A stretch of DNA of 64,000 nucleotides from Diphasiastrum complanatum. Lineage: Eukaryota > Streptophyta > Lycopodiopsida > Lycopodiales > Lycopodiaceae. Below the pieces are notes generated by a model. That model did not search any database and was not told the DNA's origin. It was given only the letters and a program-made list of their open reading frames with translations. The DNA is taken from NCBI GenBank assembly GCA_029204225.1, contig CM055105.1, forward strand, positions 50,794,745 to 50,858,744, given 5' to 3'. Shown here piece after piece: positions 9,336-20,639 of the stretch (its first letter is position 1; the number at the start of each line of letters is the position of its first letter). A program made the translations under genes and the position numbers.

Positions 9336-9853
9336 TGTGAAAGTACGGCCTCCCACAGTCTGAGTACTGTACACCAGACCTACATTCAATCCTATAATCA
9401 TTAGTAATCACAAGTACTCAAACAATTATGAACATAGAGAGCAATTGCACCATTATGAGAGAAAAATCATAAAATTGCTTGATTGATTTTGGTGAGATAT
9501 CATCACCTATATATACATGATCCATCACGATTTTGGGCAGGTATGAGTAGCCCTAAACCTATCCCTAATGCTAATTTTGGTGGATCTTTCATCCCTACCA
9601 AGTTAGGGTTGGAATCTTGGAGATCCCTCAACAATGCAAAAATTACCAAAAATAGCTCCTATTTTTTCTCCCTTGTATCTAAGCATAATTTGGACTCATT
9701 CCAAAGGTTCTAACACTTAGGTCTACTTGAGAACATCCTTATGAATGGAATCCTATGCTATTTGGCACGTGTGACAAGCCACATCATGACCATCTAACTA
9801 TTTACAAGTCATATGACTAAAACTAGTCAAGCTAGAATTGTGAATTTTTAACA
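9336..9853 (-). repeat. LTR of another copia family
   Basis: Inner end TGTGAAAGTACGG; outer end (minus strand) TGTTAAAAATTCACAATTCTAGC, very similar to the LTR start of element H at 41144 and to the LTR starting at 37842. A TATATATAGG-like TATA box is near 9510-9523 on the minus strand. No primer-binding site follows at the inner end, so the element body is missing on that side; a weak pyrimidine tract follows 9853. Confidence 0.6.
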
Positions 9854-10059
9854 AGTCCTCACACCAGGCATCCAATTCTCATAGTCATCATCATGTGTGC
9901 AGCAAGGTCGTCATTCCTGACTCGCCTTCCGCATTCTGATACTGCACTAGGCAGACATCTTCAGCTGTGCTTCCATACCCTGCTACAATTCACAGTGAAC
10001 TACCCATCCCCCAACCCACTGATGCATCCCTTGCCTCCTCTTCCTCATAGAGTTAGTCT

Positions 10060-11268
10060 GTGACCATTGGATCTACCATTCCAATCACAGCTGCCCAAGC
10101 CGCCTCACCCCTACAAATCCGAGTCATTTTACCAAATACCCAAACATCTATGGATATGTTCGATGATTCCAACCCGTTGGGCCCAGATGAAGTTTTTGAG
10201 ATGCCCAAGAGTCTAGGACCCTTTGATCCCCAATCCTTTGAAAAAGGATTCGAATAGTTCCATGACAATTCTACTATTTTTGATGACTCATTTCAGATCA
10301 ATCAGCTAGATCAAATTGACGTAGCACCAGACACCATCAGGGTCGCACACGATGTTCCATCTCCAAAGCAGTTCGATGCCACGGTGCCTGAAGGATTTGA
10401 AGGAGAAGATGTTTCTGAAAAAGAAAAACTGGCCAGACACCAGAGCCAAACTAGCACAATCCCCACGTGTTGCTTCTATCGTTGCTGCTACAACCAAAGT
10501 GAATTTTGGTGACACATTAGTTTTAGTCTCAAACCTTGCGCAGGTGATCCAAACCATGATCGATGAAAAGATAGACATGAGTAAGCATATATCAGAGCTG
10601 GGTACCGAAACACATTGATAAGCCGGAAGGTTATTCAGTTGAATCGCGAGCTTAAGATTGCCAAGCAACATGAGGCAAAATCTGAAGCTGAACTGAAGAA
10701 AGCCCAACAAACAGCTGATGCTCTTGAAGGCTATGTGGGAACTCTTTAGGATGCATTGACAACTGCACAAGATCAAGTGGACAAAGATTTTCAAGATTCC
10801 AAACAACATGTGTTACTGTTGGCTGGTCATTTGGATTTGGCCGAGCACAAAATAAGATACATGTTCAGGAAAGTTAAACCTACCACACTTCATTGGTAGG
10901 GTTTATAGAAAAATTTGATAAACTCAAACGTATGGCAACCATTGAGTTGGCAAAGGCAAAAGCAATCATCAAAGATTATAAAACGATAGTCTCTCAAGTA
11001 TTGAAGTCGGCCCTCAGATTCCAGTCATGTGATGCCACAGTTCTCGCCTCAGCATCAAGATCAGAGAGACATGGATACAGGTTTGGATGGGCCAAAAATT
11101 CAAGATATACCAGACATCCATGCCATAGAAAAAGGTCCATCCACATCAAGGCCCAGGCCTTTGTTTCAAAAACTGATCACCATCGAGGACCAGATCCAAA
11201 GCTTTTTGCATCAACATCCACATGAGTCCTCGAGGGGTGGATGGGTTATCAAGTTTGAAGGATTATAA
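10060..11268 (+). pseudogene. Degenerate frame with a coiled-coil region
   Basis: Plus-strand coding-like sequence broken by stops and frame changes. The first block (10060-10257) reads acidic and Pro-rich (MDMFDDSNPLGPDE). A later block, about 10620-10860, reads as a likely coiled coil (IQLNRELKIAKQHEAKSEAE, then KKAQQTADALEGYVG). The last block (about 11029-11268) reads RPRPLFQKLITIEDQIQSFL. It lies between two LTRs (9336-9853 and 13154-13597), so it may be an accessory frame of a degraded LTR element. I do not recognise the family, and its being a former gene rests only on composition and the heptad-like pattern. Confidence 0.4.
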
Positions 11269-13141
11269 AATGACCCCCAAATAGACTGCCAATCTAAGGA
11301 GATGCTAACGGAAGTCGGTCTATACCACAATTACAGCTCAAGCTCCATTGGGTATAGAGTCAAAAATAAGGCATGTAGCACCACCTCATATGAATCCAAT
11401 TTGGGGCAAATGGCACAAACAACCAACTTGCACACAGTTCAATAGACAATGCCACACTTGGAAAGACTTTCAAAAAAGTCTCTAACAAGAGAGACTCGAA
11501 AATGTAACCAAGAAGAATTCAAGATAGAAACGCATGAAGCGTCACTAGAGTTGCACGTATAAGTTCTGGCTTTTGAGATACCGATAAGATGTATAAGCAT
11601 AACTCGTATATAAGCTGAGATTCACTTAACGAGTGAGATAAAATAGGGTTAGGTTTTGAATAAACGCCTAATCTTCATTTGAACCATTTGCATATGCTTC
11701 GGAAATATTTATTACTGATGGTAATATGGTCCGCAATTAGACCATAAGGACAGTGTAAAGCTTCACAAGTTCAAAGTCATGGAAATTTCCAAAGTTAAGA
11801 GCTGCAACCTCTATCAAGCATCGTAGGGCCAAACTTCAATAAGCCACAATTCGGGCAACAATATAGGTGCATTAGGGATTACACCATGTCGAGATCAAAG
11901 CCAATCAACCGCTTCAAACTCAAATCTACAACGATGTCGTGGGGGTGTATAGCGTAGATAGGTTTATTTTTTTCTTTCACACAGGCATGTCAAAGAATGT
12001 AGCAGAATGTACAGGTGAAGGATTAATAAATCCGCAAGTAGGGCTGGAGCGCAAATGGAAAAGGCCATAGATACAGGTGAGGGATGGCACGGCCCACAGG
12101 CATGGTTGAGGTAGATAGGAGGCCCCTTATAACGGAGCGGGCCACAACAGGTACAAAATTTGGCCAAAAATAGGTTCTTTCTACCATGCAGGCAGGGGAG
12201 AAGGGTGATGGCCGCAGATCAGGTAAGGAGATGAATTCGTAGGTTAGAAAAGATAAGGAAGGAAACCGCAGGCAAGGAATGAGATGCCAGGGCCACGACG
12301 TGATTAGAAGACCTTTCCAACGGCCTTCATTGCAGATTTTACATTCTCAATGCACCATCGTCCTCCTTCACACTAACTTCAATCTTAGATCCAGTTCACA
12401 GAAATCTGTCATTGCAGAAGCATTGGTAAATCAAACCTTTAGGAAGGAGTTCGCATATGGAGTGGGCACAGGCTTCCATGATGCTCAGAACACGATTTGG
12501 TCTGCAACCTATCTTTTGTCATAGCCTTCTACTCACGCACAACAAGCAACACCTGAGCGTGGATAGAATCGGGCCTTCAGGACAGCAAAACAACGCCTCA
12601 AGTGCATTGAGGTTCCAAGCAAGGGTAGGGAAACATTCACTCCCCAAACTAGCCAATCATTTATCAAGCATTCAATTGGGACATTTTCATTGATTTAAAC
12701 AGAGCACTTCAATTTTATGGTGTTGAGTACCGAAAATTGCCAAATCCAACTGTGCGACAATCGACAATATTCGCCAATGATTTGTCCAAGTTAGAATCTG
12801 TTGCTACCAGATGGGATGATTGCCTACCTTCTTTGGCATTCAATCCAAATGTTGCCATGTATCCGATAAAATCCACGACCAGGTGCCAATTGCCAGATTA
12901 TATTATCGTGTTGCAATGATGGTTGGTTCTTGGGAATCATGATTTTTAGCCTGGACCACTTTCTAATTGGATTGTCGGAGCAAATAAGTGTTTTTTTCTA
13001 GACAAACACAATTTTAATACGGAGCGCCTTGAATTCATGGAAAAGGTGTAGTATCATCTTATTATCAAAGTACAACGCGAGGCCAATTAGAGCCTTAAGT
13101 GGATAAATCTCGTGAGGTGTTATGGGATTGCCACTAGTTTT
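11269..13141. other. Non-coding or strongly degraded sequence upstream of an LTR
   Basis: No convincing gene. Open stretches at 12279-12524 and 12737-12919 are short; the latter with following frames (ESVATRWDDCLPSLAFNP) looks coding-like but matches nothing I know. It is bounded on the right by a purine tract and an LTR, so it is probably the 3' interior of a decayed LTR element. Confidence 0.4.
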
Positions 13142-13153
13142 GGTGGGGGATAC

Positions 13154-13597
13154 TGTTGGGGGGTTTGCGGATCCCAATGCAATCCTAAACCTAGTTAATA
13201 AGTGAGAGGGATTTGGCACCCTGCATGTGTAAGTCCAACCCGATGATCACATTGTTATTTGATAACTAGAAAGTTAATAAAAGGACTTTAGGCCTTTTTG
13301 CGGGACTTTTGATGTCGCCGACCTAAATGTCAAGTTAGTGAATAAAGTTGCGACTCCCACCAAAATTGGTTCAAACTCAAATTCAAATTGGTTCCCTCCA
13401 ATTATTGAATGGGTTCCCAATCTTTTTTAAGTTTGAATAGTTAGGGAGTTAGAAATGGGCCAATAGAATTTTGAGGCCAAGGCCCTCCTCTCCACTATAA
13501 ATAGGGGCAAACTCGAGTTGCTCCTCATGTTCAAATCTTCATCTCAATATAAGCATATTGGCTCTCTTATGAAATAGACTTGTGAATGTCCTTGCTC
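13154..13597 (+). repeat. 3' LTR remnant of an unassigned LTR element
   Basis: A G-rich tract (ggtggggga, 13142-13150) is followed within three bases by TGTTGGGGGG, the layout of a polypurine tract and LTR start. The sequence runs to about 13597, where the 5' LTR of element C begins at ttggcttgctac. The tract and start recall Ty3/gypsy elements, but no second copy is in the window to prove the boundaries. Confidence 0.5.
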
Positions 13598-14356
13598 TTG
13601 GCTTGCTACAAATGTTGTACCATGCAAGTATGTAGCTCATTAATGCAAAATGCCAAGTTTGGCCTAGATAGAACTCGAACTACATGGTTATGTAATATCT
13701 AGATTGAAGAATACAACTTGCATATAGTTTTTAGACATAGAATTAGCAAAGTCATGCTTGTAGAAACTCGTGGCAATTCACATGCATTAATTGTAAGTGA
13801 TCCATAGTGACATGCAAGGCATGCACAAAGTGTAATGGACACATGCATAATGATTTGTTCTTTGCTAGTTAGAGCTAGCACACTTGTAAAAAGTTGGTAG
13901 AATTTCATGCATGGAAAGTGACAAATGTCACATAGACTCTAGATGTCGCTTTAGATGTCATTTTGTAATGGATGGATGTGGTTCTACCTCGAGCTACCTC
14001 AAACTCCATAAATATGTGTAGCTCTCCTCACAATCAATGATGAAGAACCAAAGTTTTGTAGCTATCTCATGCCATTTTGGATCTAAACTAATTTTCTTGT
14101 TATCTCTCAACTTTTCTCTCTCTAACTCGTGTTGAAGCTAATGCTTATACACTGATATCTTGTACTTTTGCTCATTATTGATTCGTTGCTATCATATTTA
14201 GTTGCTTAGCATGCTAGATTGTGGTTAAGCCATTTCTTATGAACTAGATCTTGCTAATCAATCTAGAATCAGGTTATTGTGCTAATCACAAAGCTTAATT
14301 AGATCCATCATACTTGTGGACATTCCCCACACATGTGAAATTTGGAAATTTTGTCA
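13598..14356 (+). repeat. 5' LTR of element C (5'-truncated)
   Basis: Matches 17232-18039 closely and ends TTTTGTCA directly before the primer-binding site. It has a single copy of the 66-bp segment that is duplicated in the 3' LTR, and about 20 bp (cataaatatgtgtag region) that the 3' LTR lacks. Confidence 0.9.
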
Positions 14357-14368
14357 TGGTATCAGAGC
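14357..14368 (+). promoter_or_regulatory. tRNA-Met primer-binding site of element C
   Basis: tggtatcagagc immediately follows the CA end of the 5' LTR. Confidence 0.92.
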
Positions 14369-14805
14369 CAAATTAAGCTTTGCATGCTAACGTCTCTGAT
14401 TGTACAAGAAATTGAGAAAAGCAGTTTTGCACTTTTTCTCACCTTTCTCTGAAGTGTATTTGGATCAAATCGGATTGGAACTGAATTTTCAGACCTGAAA
14501 TGTGGTAGTATGGAATCTTGAAATTTCGCACATGTGAAAATCAGAGATTTTCAGTCCCTTTGTTATCCTTGCTTATAGATCCAAAGATAACAGTGTTATA
14601 GCTTGATCAAAAGCTTATGATCTGTACTTTTCATAGAAATTGAAACCAAATCAATCTGATGTGCCTAGCAAGACTTATAAGCTCTTAAAGAGGATTGGGA
14701 TAGGTCCAAAATCCGAGTGATAGCACTTTGATTTGATTCAATCTTGCTTTGTTCTGAATCCATTGTTTTGAGCATCCTACACAAGAAACTGAAGAGGTGG
14801 TGCAA
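14369..14805 (+). other. Leader of element C with gag-protease deleted
   Basis: About 440 bp of AT-rich non-coding leader. The next recognisable sequence is already the integrase core, so gag, knuckle, protease and the integrase zinc finger are deleted near 14800. Confidence 0.7.
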
Positions 14806-15668
14806 CATGTTTTGTCACCCTTATTAATGACTTTACTAGATATTCTTGGTTGTATCTACTTTCTTTGAAGGCTATGGTTTTTGTTCACTTCCTAATCTTC
14901 AAAGCTTATGTTGAGAAATAGTTTTCTTTCAAAGTTAAAGCTTGAAGATGTGATGGAGGAGGTGAATACATCTCCAACAACTTCCATGGTCATTGTGAAG
15001 GTGAAGGAATAAAGAGAGAGTTTTCTTGTGCTTATTCTCCATCTCATAATGGAGTAGCTGAGAGGAAAAATAGATCTTTATGTGAATGTGCTAAAGCAAT
15101 TCGAGTAGTAGCTTCTTTTTCTATTGAATATTGGGGTGAAGCTATAAATTGTGAAAACTATTTGTGCAATAGATTACCTCACAATCCACTTGCTGGAAAA
15201 TCACCTTTTGAAGTCTTGTTTAAGAAGAAACCTAAGGTAGATCACCTTAGAGTTTTTGGTTGTGCTTGCTTTGTTAATGTGCCCTTGGAAACAAGGAGAA
15301 GAGATGATCCTAATTCTATTAAAGGGATCATGGTTGGATATGCATCCAAGAAGAAAGCTTACAAAATCTATTTTCCCTCTACCTCAACTATAATTGAGAG
15401 TAGAGATGTTATATTCCATGCAGATCAAAAATACATTCTTGTGGATGTCGAGTTCAAAGATTCTCACAAAGATATTCCAATCATCACTCTTGAAGACTAT
15501 CATAGAGAGATGGGGCCGAGAATTGAGGAGTCACCTCGAATCTTTTCACGAAGGAGATCTCAAAGAGAAAGATTCGAGCCTAGAGGGCTTACCTATGAAG
15601 ATAGAGGCAAGCAAGTGGAAATCAACTCCACTAATTGTGCTTATTTTATTTCTCATGAAGAGCCGTAG
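14806..15668 (+). pseudogene. Copia integrase (broken)
   Basis: Starts at the integrase core (INDFTRYSWLYLLSLKAM). The second catalytic Asp region reads CDGGGEYIS instead of the usual SDNGGEY, and the Glu is in HNGVAERKNR. Two stops occur in the 14935-14955 stretch. From 15162 the frame is open through the C-terminal region (NRLPHNPLAGKSPFEVLF, VFGCACFVN, GIMVGYASKKKAYKIYFPS) and the RT linker (SRRRSQRERFEPRGLTYEDR) to a TAG at 15667-15669 after SHEEP. Confidence 0.9.
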
Positions 15669-16250
15669 GATGTATATGATGCTCTCAACTCGAAGGAATG
15701 GTACCTTGCCATGAAGGAGAAATATGATGCTTTGATAGCCAACAAGACATGGGAGCTTGTGGATCTTCCATATAACAAGCACACCATTGGTTGCAAGTGG
15801 ATTTTTCAAATCAAGTATAATCAAGATGGCACAATCAACAAGTATAAGGCTAGGCTTTGTGCTAAAGGTTTTGCTCAAGTTTATGGATTTGATTATGAGG
15901 AGACCTTTGCTCCAGTTGCAAAGATGGTATCAATTAGAATCATAATTTCTCTTGCTTCTTCAACTAGATGTCTCTAATGCATTTCTAAATGGGTATCTAG
16001 AAAAAGAGATTTATATGGATCAGCCTATTGGGTTCATCCACGACAAAGAAAAAGTGTTCTTGCTCTTCAAAAGTTTATATGGATTGAAACAAGCTCCAAG
16101 GTCATGGTATTCTTGACTTAACACCTTTCTTGAGTCACTAGGATTTAATCTTAGAAACTATGATCCTTTCTTATATGTCAAGTTTTTTGATATATATATT
16201 GTCATTCTTCTTATTTATGTTGATGATATCATTCTGATAGGAAGTTGTAT
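15669..16250 (+). pseudogene. Copia reverse transcriptase N-terminal half (broken)
   Basis: Continues the same polyprotein. Open from 15711 to 15977 with NKTWELVDLP, IGCKWIFQIKY, KARLCAKGFAQ and EETFAPVAKM. A frameshift at about 15960 moves the frame to [20 protein letters not shown] and [13 protein letters not shown], where a TGA follows. The catalytic YVDD is still present at 16216-16227. Confidence 0.9.
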
Positions 16251-17180
16251 CAAGTAGTTGAGGAAACCAAGATTGCACTTGGAAAAGAGTTCAAGATGCA
16301 AGACCTTGGAAAAATTCACTATATTCTAGGATTAGAGATTGACTTTCTTAAAAATAAAGCTTTTGTATGTCAATCCAAGTATGCTCTATCAATGTTAAAG
16401 AAGTTCAATATGCTGAATTGTAAGAGTACAGAAACACCTATGGAGCAAAATGTAAAGGACTCTAACAAAGGTGATGAAATATTCTTCGTGGACATCACAC
16501 TTTTTAGAAGTCTTATAGGCTCCTTAATTTGGCTCACACTAACTAGACCTGACATAAGCTTTAGTGTTCATAAGTTGAGCCAGGCTATGCAAAATCCTAC
16601 TATTTATCATTGGAAAATGGCCAAGAGAGTGCTTAGATATATATCTTCAACTTTTTATTTTGGTTTATTGTATAAAAGTGAATATCTTTCTATTATTGGT
16701 TATTCTGACTCGGATTTTGCAAGTGATAGAGCAGATCAAAAATCTACAAGTGCTTATGTCATATATCTTGGAGTAAACTTGATATCTTGGCTTTCCAAAA
16801 AGCAAGATAATGTATCACTCTCATCATGTGAAGCTGAGTACAAGGCACTCACTACAACAACAAAGGAAGTGCTTTGGATGAAGAGATTACTGGTGGAGCT
16901 AAAGATAATCATGGAAGAGGATCTACTTATGATCATGTGTGACAACATTTCAGCCCAAGCCCTTGCCAACCACCCAATATTCCATACAAGGAGCAAACAT
17001 ATCGAAGTTGCACATCACTTCGTGAGAGAGAAGCTCATTGGAGGTGAAATCAAATTGGAGCACATCGACACATCAGCTTGTATTGCTGATATGCTCACCA
17101 AACCTTTGAGCAAAAGTTCCTTCATCAAGCATAGAGCCAATCTTGGAGTGATACCAAGATCCATGTTCAAATCAATATAG
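16245..17180 (+). CDS. Copia RT C-terminus and RNase H
   Basis: 311-codon open frame. RT thumb region: LGKEFKMQDLGKIHYILGLE and SKYALSMLKKFNM; connection: GSLIWLTLTRPDISFSVHKL and HWKMAKRVLRYI. RNase H at about residues 140-290 keeps the acidic residues in GYSDSDFASD, SCEAEYKAL and MCDNISAQAL, plus the C-terminal RSKHIEVAHHFVREK and ADMLTKPLS. This is the only stretch of element C with an intact domain. It ends 17 bp before the polypurine tract. Confidence 0.93.
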   Translation: MYQVVEETKIALGKEFKMQDLGKIHYILGLEIDFLKNKAFVCQSKYALSMLKKFNMLNCKSTETPMEQNVKDSNKGDEIFFVDITLFRSLIGSLIWLTLTRPDISFSVHKLSQAMQNPTIYHWKMAKRVLRYISSTFYFGLLYKSEYLSIIGYSDSDFASDRADQKSTSAYVIYLGVNLISWLSKKQDNVSLSSCEAEYKALTTTTKEVLWMKRLLVELKIIMEEDLLMIMCDNISAQALANHPIFHTRSKHIEVAHHFVREKLIGGEIKLEHIDTSACIADMLTKPLSKSSFIKHRANLGVIPRSMFKSI

Positions 17181-17197
17181 ATTATTTTTAGGAGGAG

Positions 17198-18039
17198 TGT
17201 TAAAACTGAAAAACAATCCATATTGATTTCTTGGCTTGCTACAAATGTTGTACCATGCAAGTATGTAGCTCATTAATGCAAAATGCCAAGTTTGGCCTAG
17301 ATAGAACTTGAACTACATGGTTATGTAATATCTAGATTGATGAATACAACTTGCATATAGTTTGTAGACATAGAATTAGCAAAGTCATGCTTGTAGAAAC
17401 TCGTGGCAATTCACATGCATTAATTGTAAATGATCCATAGTGACATGCAAGGCATGCACAAAGTGTAATGGACACATGCATGATGATTTGTACTTTGTTA
17501 GTTAGCCCTAGCACACTTGTAGAAAGTTGGTAGAATTTCATGCATGTGATGATTTGTACTTTGTTAGTTAGAACTAGCACACTTGTAAAAAGTTGGTAGA
17601 ATTTCATGCATGGAAAGTGACAAATGTCACATAGACTCTAGATGTCACTTTAGATGTCATTTTGTAATGGATGGATGTGGTTCTACCTCAAGCTACCTCA
17701 AACCCTCTCCTCACAATCAATGATGAAGAACCAAAGTTTTGTAGCTATCTCATGCCATTTTGGATCTAAACTATTTTGTTTGTTATCTGTCTACTTTTCT
17801 CTCTCTAACTCGTGTTGAAGCTAATGCTTATACATTGATATCTTGTACTTTTGCTCATTATTGATTCATTGTTATCATATTCAGTTGCTTAGCATGCTAG
17901 ATCGTGGTTAAGCCATTTCTTCTGAACTAGATCTTGCTAATCAATCTAGAATCAGGTTACTGTGCTAATCATAAAGCTTAATTAGATCCATCATACTTGT
18001 GGACATTCCCCACATGTGTGAAATCTGGAAATTTTGTCA
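17198..18039 (+). repeat. 3' LTR of element C
   Basis: Starts TGTTAAAACTG right after the polypurine tract and ends GGAAATTTTGTCA. Contains a 66-bp tandem duplication (units starting at 17481 and 17547) absent from the 5' LTR, so it arose after insertion or reflects LTR recombination. Confidence 0.9.
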
Positions 18040-19937
18040 ATATGTATTCTAGAAAGTGACACATGTAGGAAAAATGTAGTTAAAGCTGCATTTCTCAACA
18101 TGCAAAGTGGTAGGTGTGAAATTTTTGATAGAAACTACCCTTAGAAGTGGACCAATGAAGTTCAAGGGCTGATCTACCTCGAGCTAGTACTATTCATTGT
18201 ATATCTGAGGGAGTTTCTCACTAATTTAAGGATGAATCAAGCATTGAAGCTATTCTCGTCATTTTTACTTGTAAGCTTGAATTGTCCATTCTCTCTCCAC
18301 TTGAGGAGAAGGCTTTGCTCATACATTATTTTTCTTTGTAATTTCCCCACACATGTGACAACAATCAATTATTGATTGTTAGCATGCTAGATTGTGATTT
18401 AGCCATAGAATCTAGAGATAGATCTTGATTTTCAAGCTAGAATTGATCTATGTGCAAACACAAAGCTTAGGGAGATCATTCACACATTGAAAGTACATCC
18501 CACACGTGTGAGCTTTTGGAAATTTCACATGGTATCAGAGCCAAACAAGCTTACCATGCTATAATCATTTCATGTATCAGAAATTTTGAATTCTATTCAA
18601 GCTAGAAAGCAGTTCTTCACAATTTTCTATTATTTCTTGAGAAGTTTGTGAATCAAAGAGACCAAAATAGGTTTTCAAAAAGATATTGACTAGATAGCTT
18701 GTTGGAAAGCTAGAAATGTTTAGTTTCCATTGCAAAATGAGCCAATCAAAATTTATAAGCTTTTGATTAAGGGTAGGTAGGGCGCCTAGAACTATGTGGA
18801 CACTTTTTGATTCGATCAAAAATAGCTTGTTTGATCCAAAATCCCATATCTATGCATACCAATCACACAAACTCGAGATCTAGACATTGTTTTGAGTTGT
18901 TTGTCACATTGTTTCATACAAATCCATTGTATTTGAGTCAATTAATCAACTCAAGCAAGCCAACATCATCAATGGGAAAGAACAAGATTCCATTGCAAGT
19001 GAAGGAGAAGGATCCCTTATGGTATCAAGTTTCTCCTCTACACTCTTCAAGAAGGATGGATCATGGTATATTGATAGTGATGCTTCATCACACACGTGTT
19101 GCTCCAAGAATTCTTTTGAATCTATTGTACCTTATGAAGGATTAAAGAAATCAATATACACAGCAAATGATCATGAATGGAAGGAATTGGGAGTATTCTC
19201 TTAAAGCTTGCATCTTCTAAAGTTTTATCTCTTTCCAATGTTTTTTATTCCTAAACTCACAAAGAACCTTATAATTGTTGGTCAATAGCTTGGTCACTTG
19301 CTTGATAATGGCCTTGATGTGAAATTCAACATCAATACTTGTACTATTAAGAAAGGTGATAAGACCCTTGCACGTGGATCTAGATATGAAGGCATTTTCA
19401 ACTTAAATCCACATGAAAGTGAAAATTCTTGTGATGTTGCTTATATGACTAATATTTCCAAGGAGGAGTTATGGCATAGGAGATTGGGACATTCCAATTT
19501 CAAATCCATGCTTTCTATGGTCAAAGATGCAAAATCCATTGGCTTACTTTTATTGATGATTTCACAAGATACACATGGCTATATCTTATTTCTTCTAAAG
19601 CTATGGTGTATGATTATTTCCTTATTTTCAAAGCTTTTGTTGAAAAACAATTTTCTTACAAAGTCAAAGCTTTGAGGTATTATTTCCTTGTCTCACTAGG
19701 ATTTATCCTATGTGACTATGATCCTTCCATGTATCTAAAGTTTTATGCTAGTGATATTGTCATTCTTCTAATTTATGTTTTTGATATTATTCTAAGTGGA
19801 AGTCAATTTAGTTAGAGAAACTAACGTTGCACTTGGAAGTGAGTTCAAGATGCAAGATCTAAGAGAAATCCACTACATACTAGGTCTAGAGATTGACTTT
19901 TATGATAAAGGACTTTTTATGTCAATCTAAGTATGCT
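18040..19937 (+). mobile_element. Element D: degraded Ty1/copia element
   Basis: LTR 3' portion (18040-18529, ends AAATTTCACA) followed by a tRNA-Met primer-binding site (18530-18541, tggtatcagagc) and a copia interior from which gag, most of integrase and half of RT are deleted. The left part of its LTR is missing where element C's LTR abuts it. A CACACGTGTG palindrome is at 18501-18510. Confidence 0.85.
18960..19937 (+). pseudogene. Copia protease-integrase-RT remnants of element D
   Basis: Blocks in order: protease-like WYIDSDASSHTC (the usual DSG is DSD), protease C-terminal NGLDVKFNINTCTIKKGD, pre-integrase ELWHRRLGHSNFKSML, integrase start DDFTRYTWLYLISSKAM, then, by an internal deletion near 19680, RT sequence FILCDYDPSMYLKFYASDIVILLIYVFD, where the catalytic YVDD has become YVFD. 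It continues to LGLEIDFYDKG and ends at the minisatellite near 19937. Several stops and frame changes; non-functional. Confidence 0.85.
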
Positions 19938-20085
19938 CAACTGATAGCATAGAGCAACGATAACAATGAACTGATCTAGTAGAAAGCAACAATAGCAATG
20001 AACTGATAGCATAAGGCAATGATAATGAACCGATATAACAAAAAGCAACGATAGCAATGAACTGATAGCAGAAAGCCCCTTATCA
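19938..20085 (+). repeat. Minisatellite of ~27-32 bp units
   Basis: About five imperfect units built on 'gcaacgatagcaatgaactgatag'. Unit length varies between about 27 and 32 bp. It begins exactly where element D's RT similarity stops. Confidence 0.7.
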
Positions 20086-20639
20086 TTTGGAGGGTAAAGC
20101 ATTTATTATCCAAATTCAAATTAGATAAAGTAGTCCCATCATTACTAGGAAGCCTTCATTGCATTAACTCGTGTGTAGCACCTATCAAGCTCCAAAAAGT
20201 GAGAAATGTACTACCATAAGTAATGTATTAGCAATATAAATTATGAGTAATAAAATCCCCAAAAAGTGACACGTACTACTAAAAGGTACAATGAAAAATG
20301 GGTTCTTTTTTTGTACCACCAAACCATGCTTTTAGCCACATCTCTATTGTTGGATTTATTCCTTCTCTCCCTAAAAGGGCCCGAGTGGTGAATTTTGCCT
20401 TGAAGGGAAGAGTTTTTTCAAAGAGAAAAAACAGTTCAAAAAAATTGAAAGTGCCCCTATTTGCATGTCCTTTAGCCTATTTTGGCCAAACGAAGGACTA
20501 TAGCCTCCAAACAAAAGGCACCTTCACTGTACCTGCAAGTACGGTACAACAAAACATAGTGATTGCTACAAATAAAGTGTTTGGAGTGCATCAAAAGCGA
20601 TTTCACCACTCTATAGGGCACGAAGTTGCAAGTTCATGG
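20086..20639. other. No recognisable gene
   Basis: An open frame at 20298-20714 (plus) shows Lys/Ser-rich, unpatterned sequence with no known motif. Its last ~25 codons lie in the 5' part of element E copy 1, so I treat it as chance. Confidence 0.4.

Larger units (their letters stand above)
13598..18039 (+). mobile_element. Element C: Ty1/copia element with two LTRs
   Basis: Direct repeats 13598-14356 and 17198-18039 flank a copia interior: primer-binding site 14357-14368, integrase, RT, RNase H, then a polypurine tract (taggaggag) before TGTTAAAACTG. Gag and protease are missing. The 5' LTR lacks the first ~34 bp of the 3' LTR, so the left end is truncated and no target duplication can be read. 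Confidence 0.9.
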
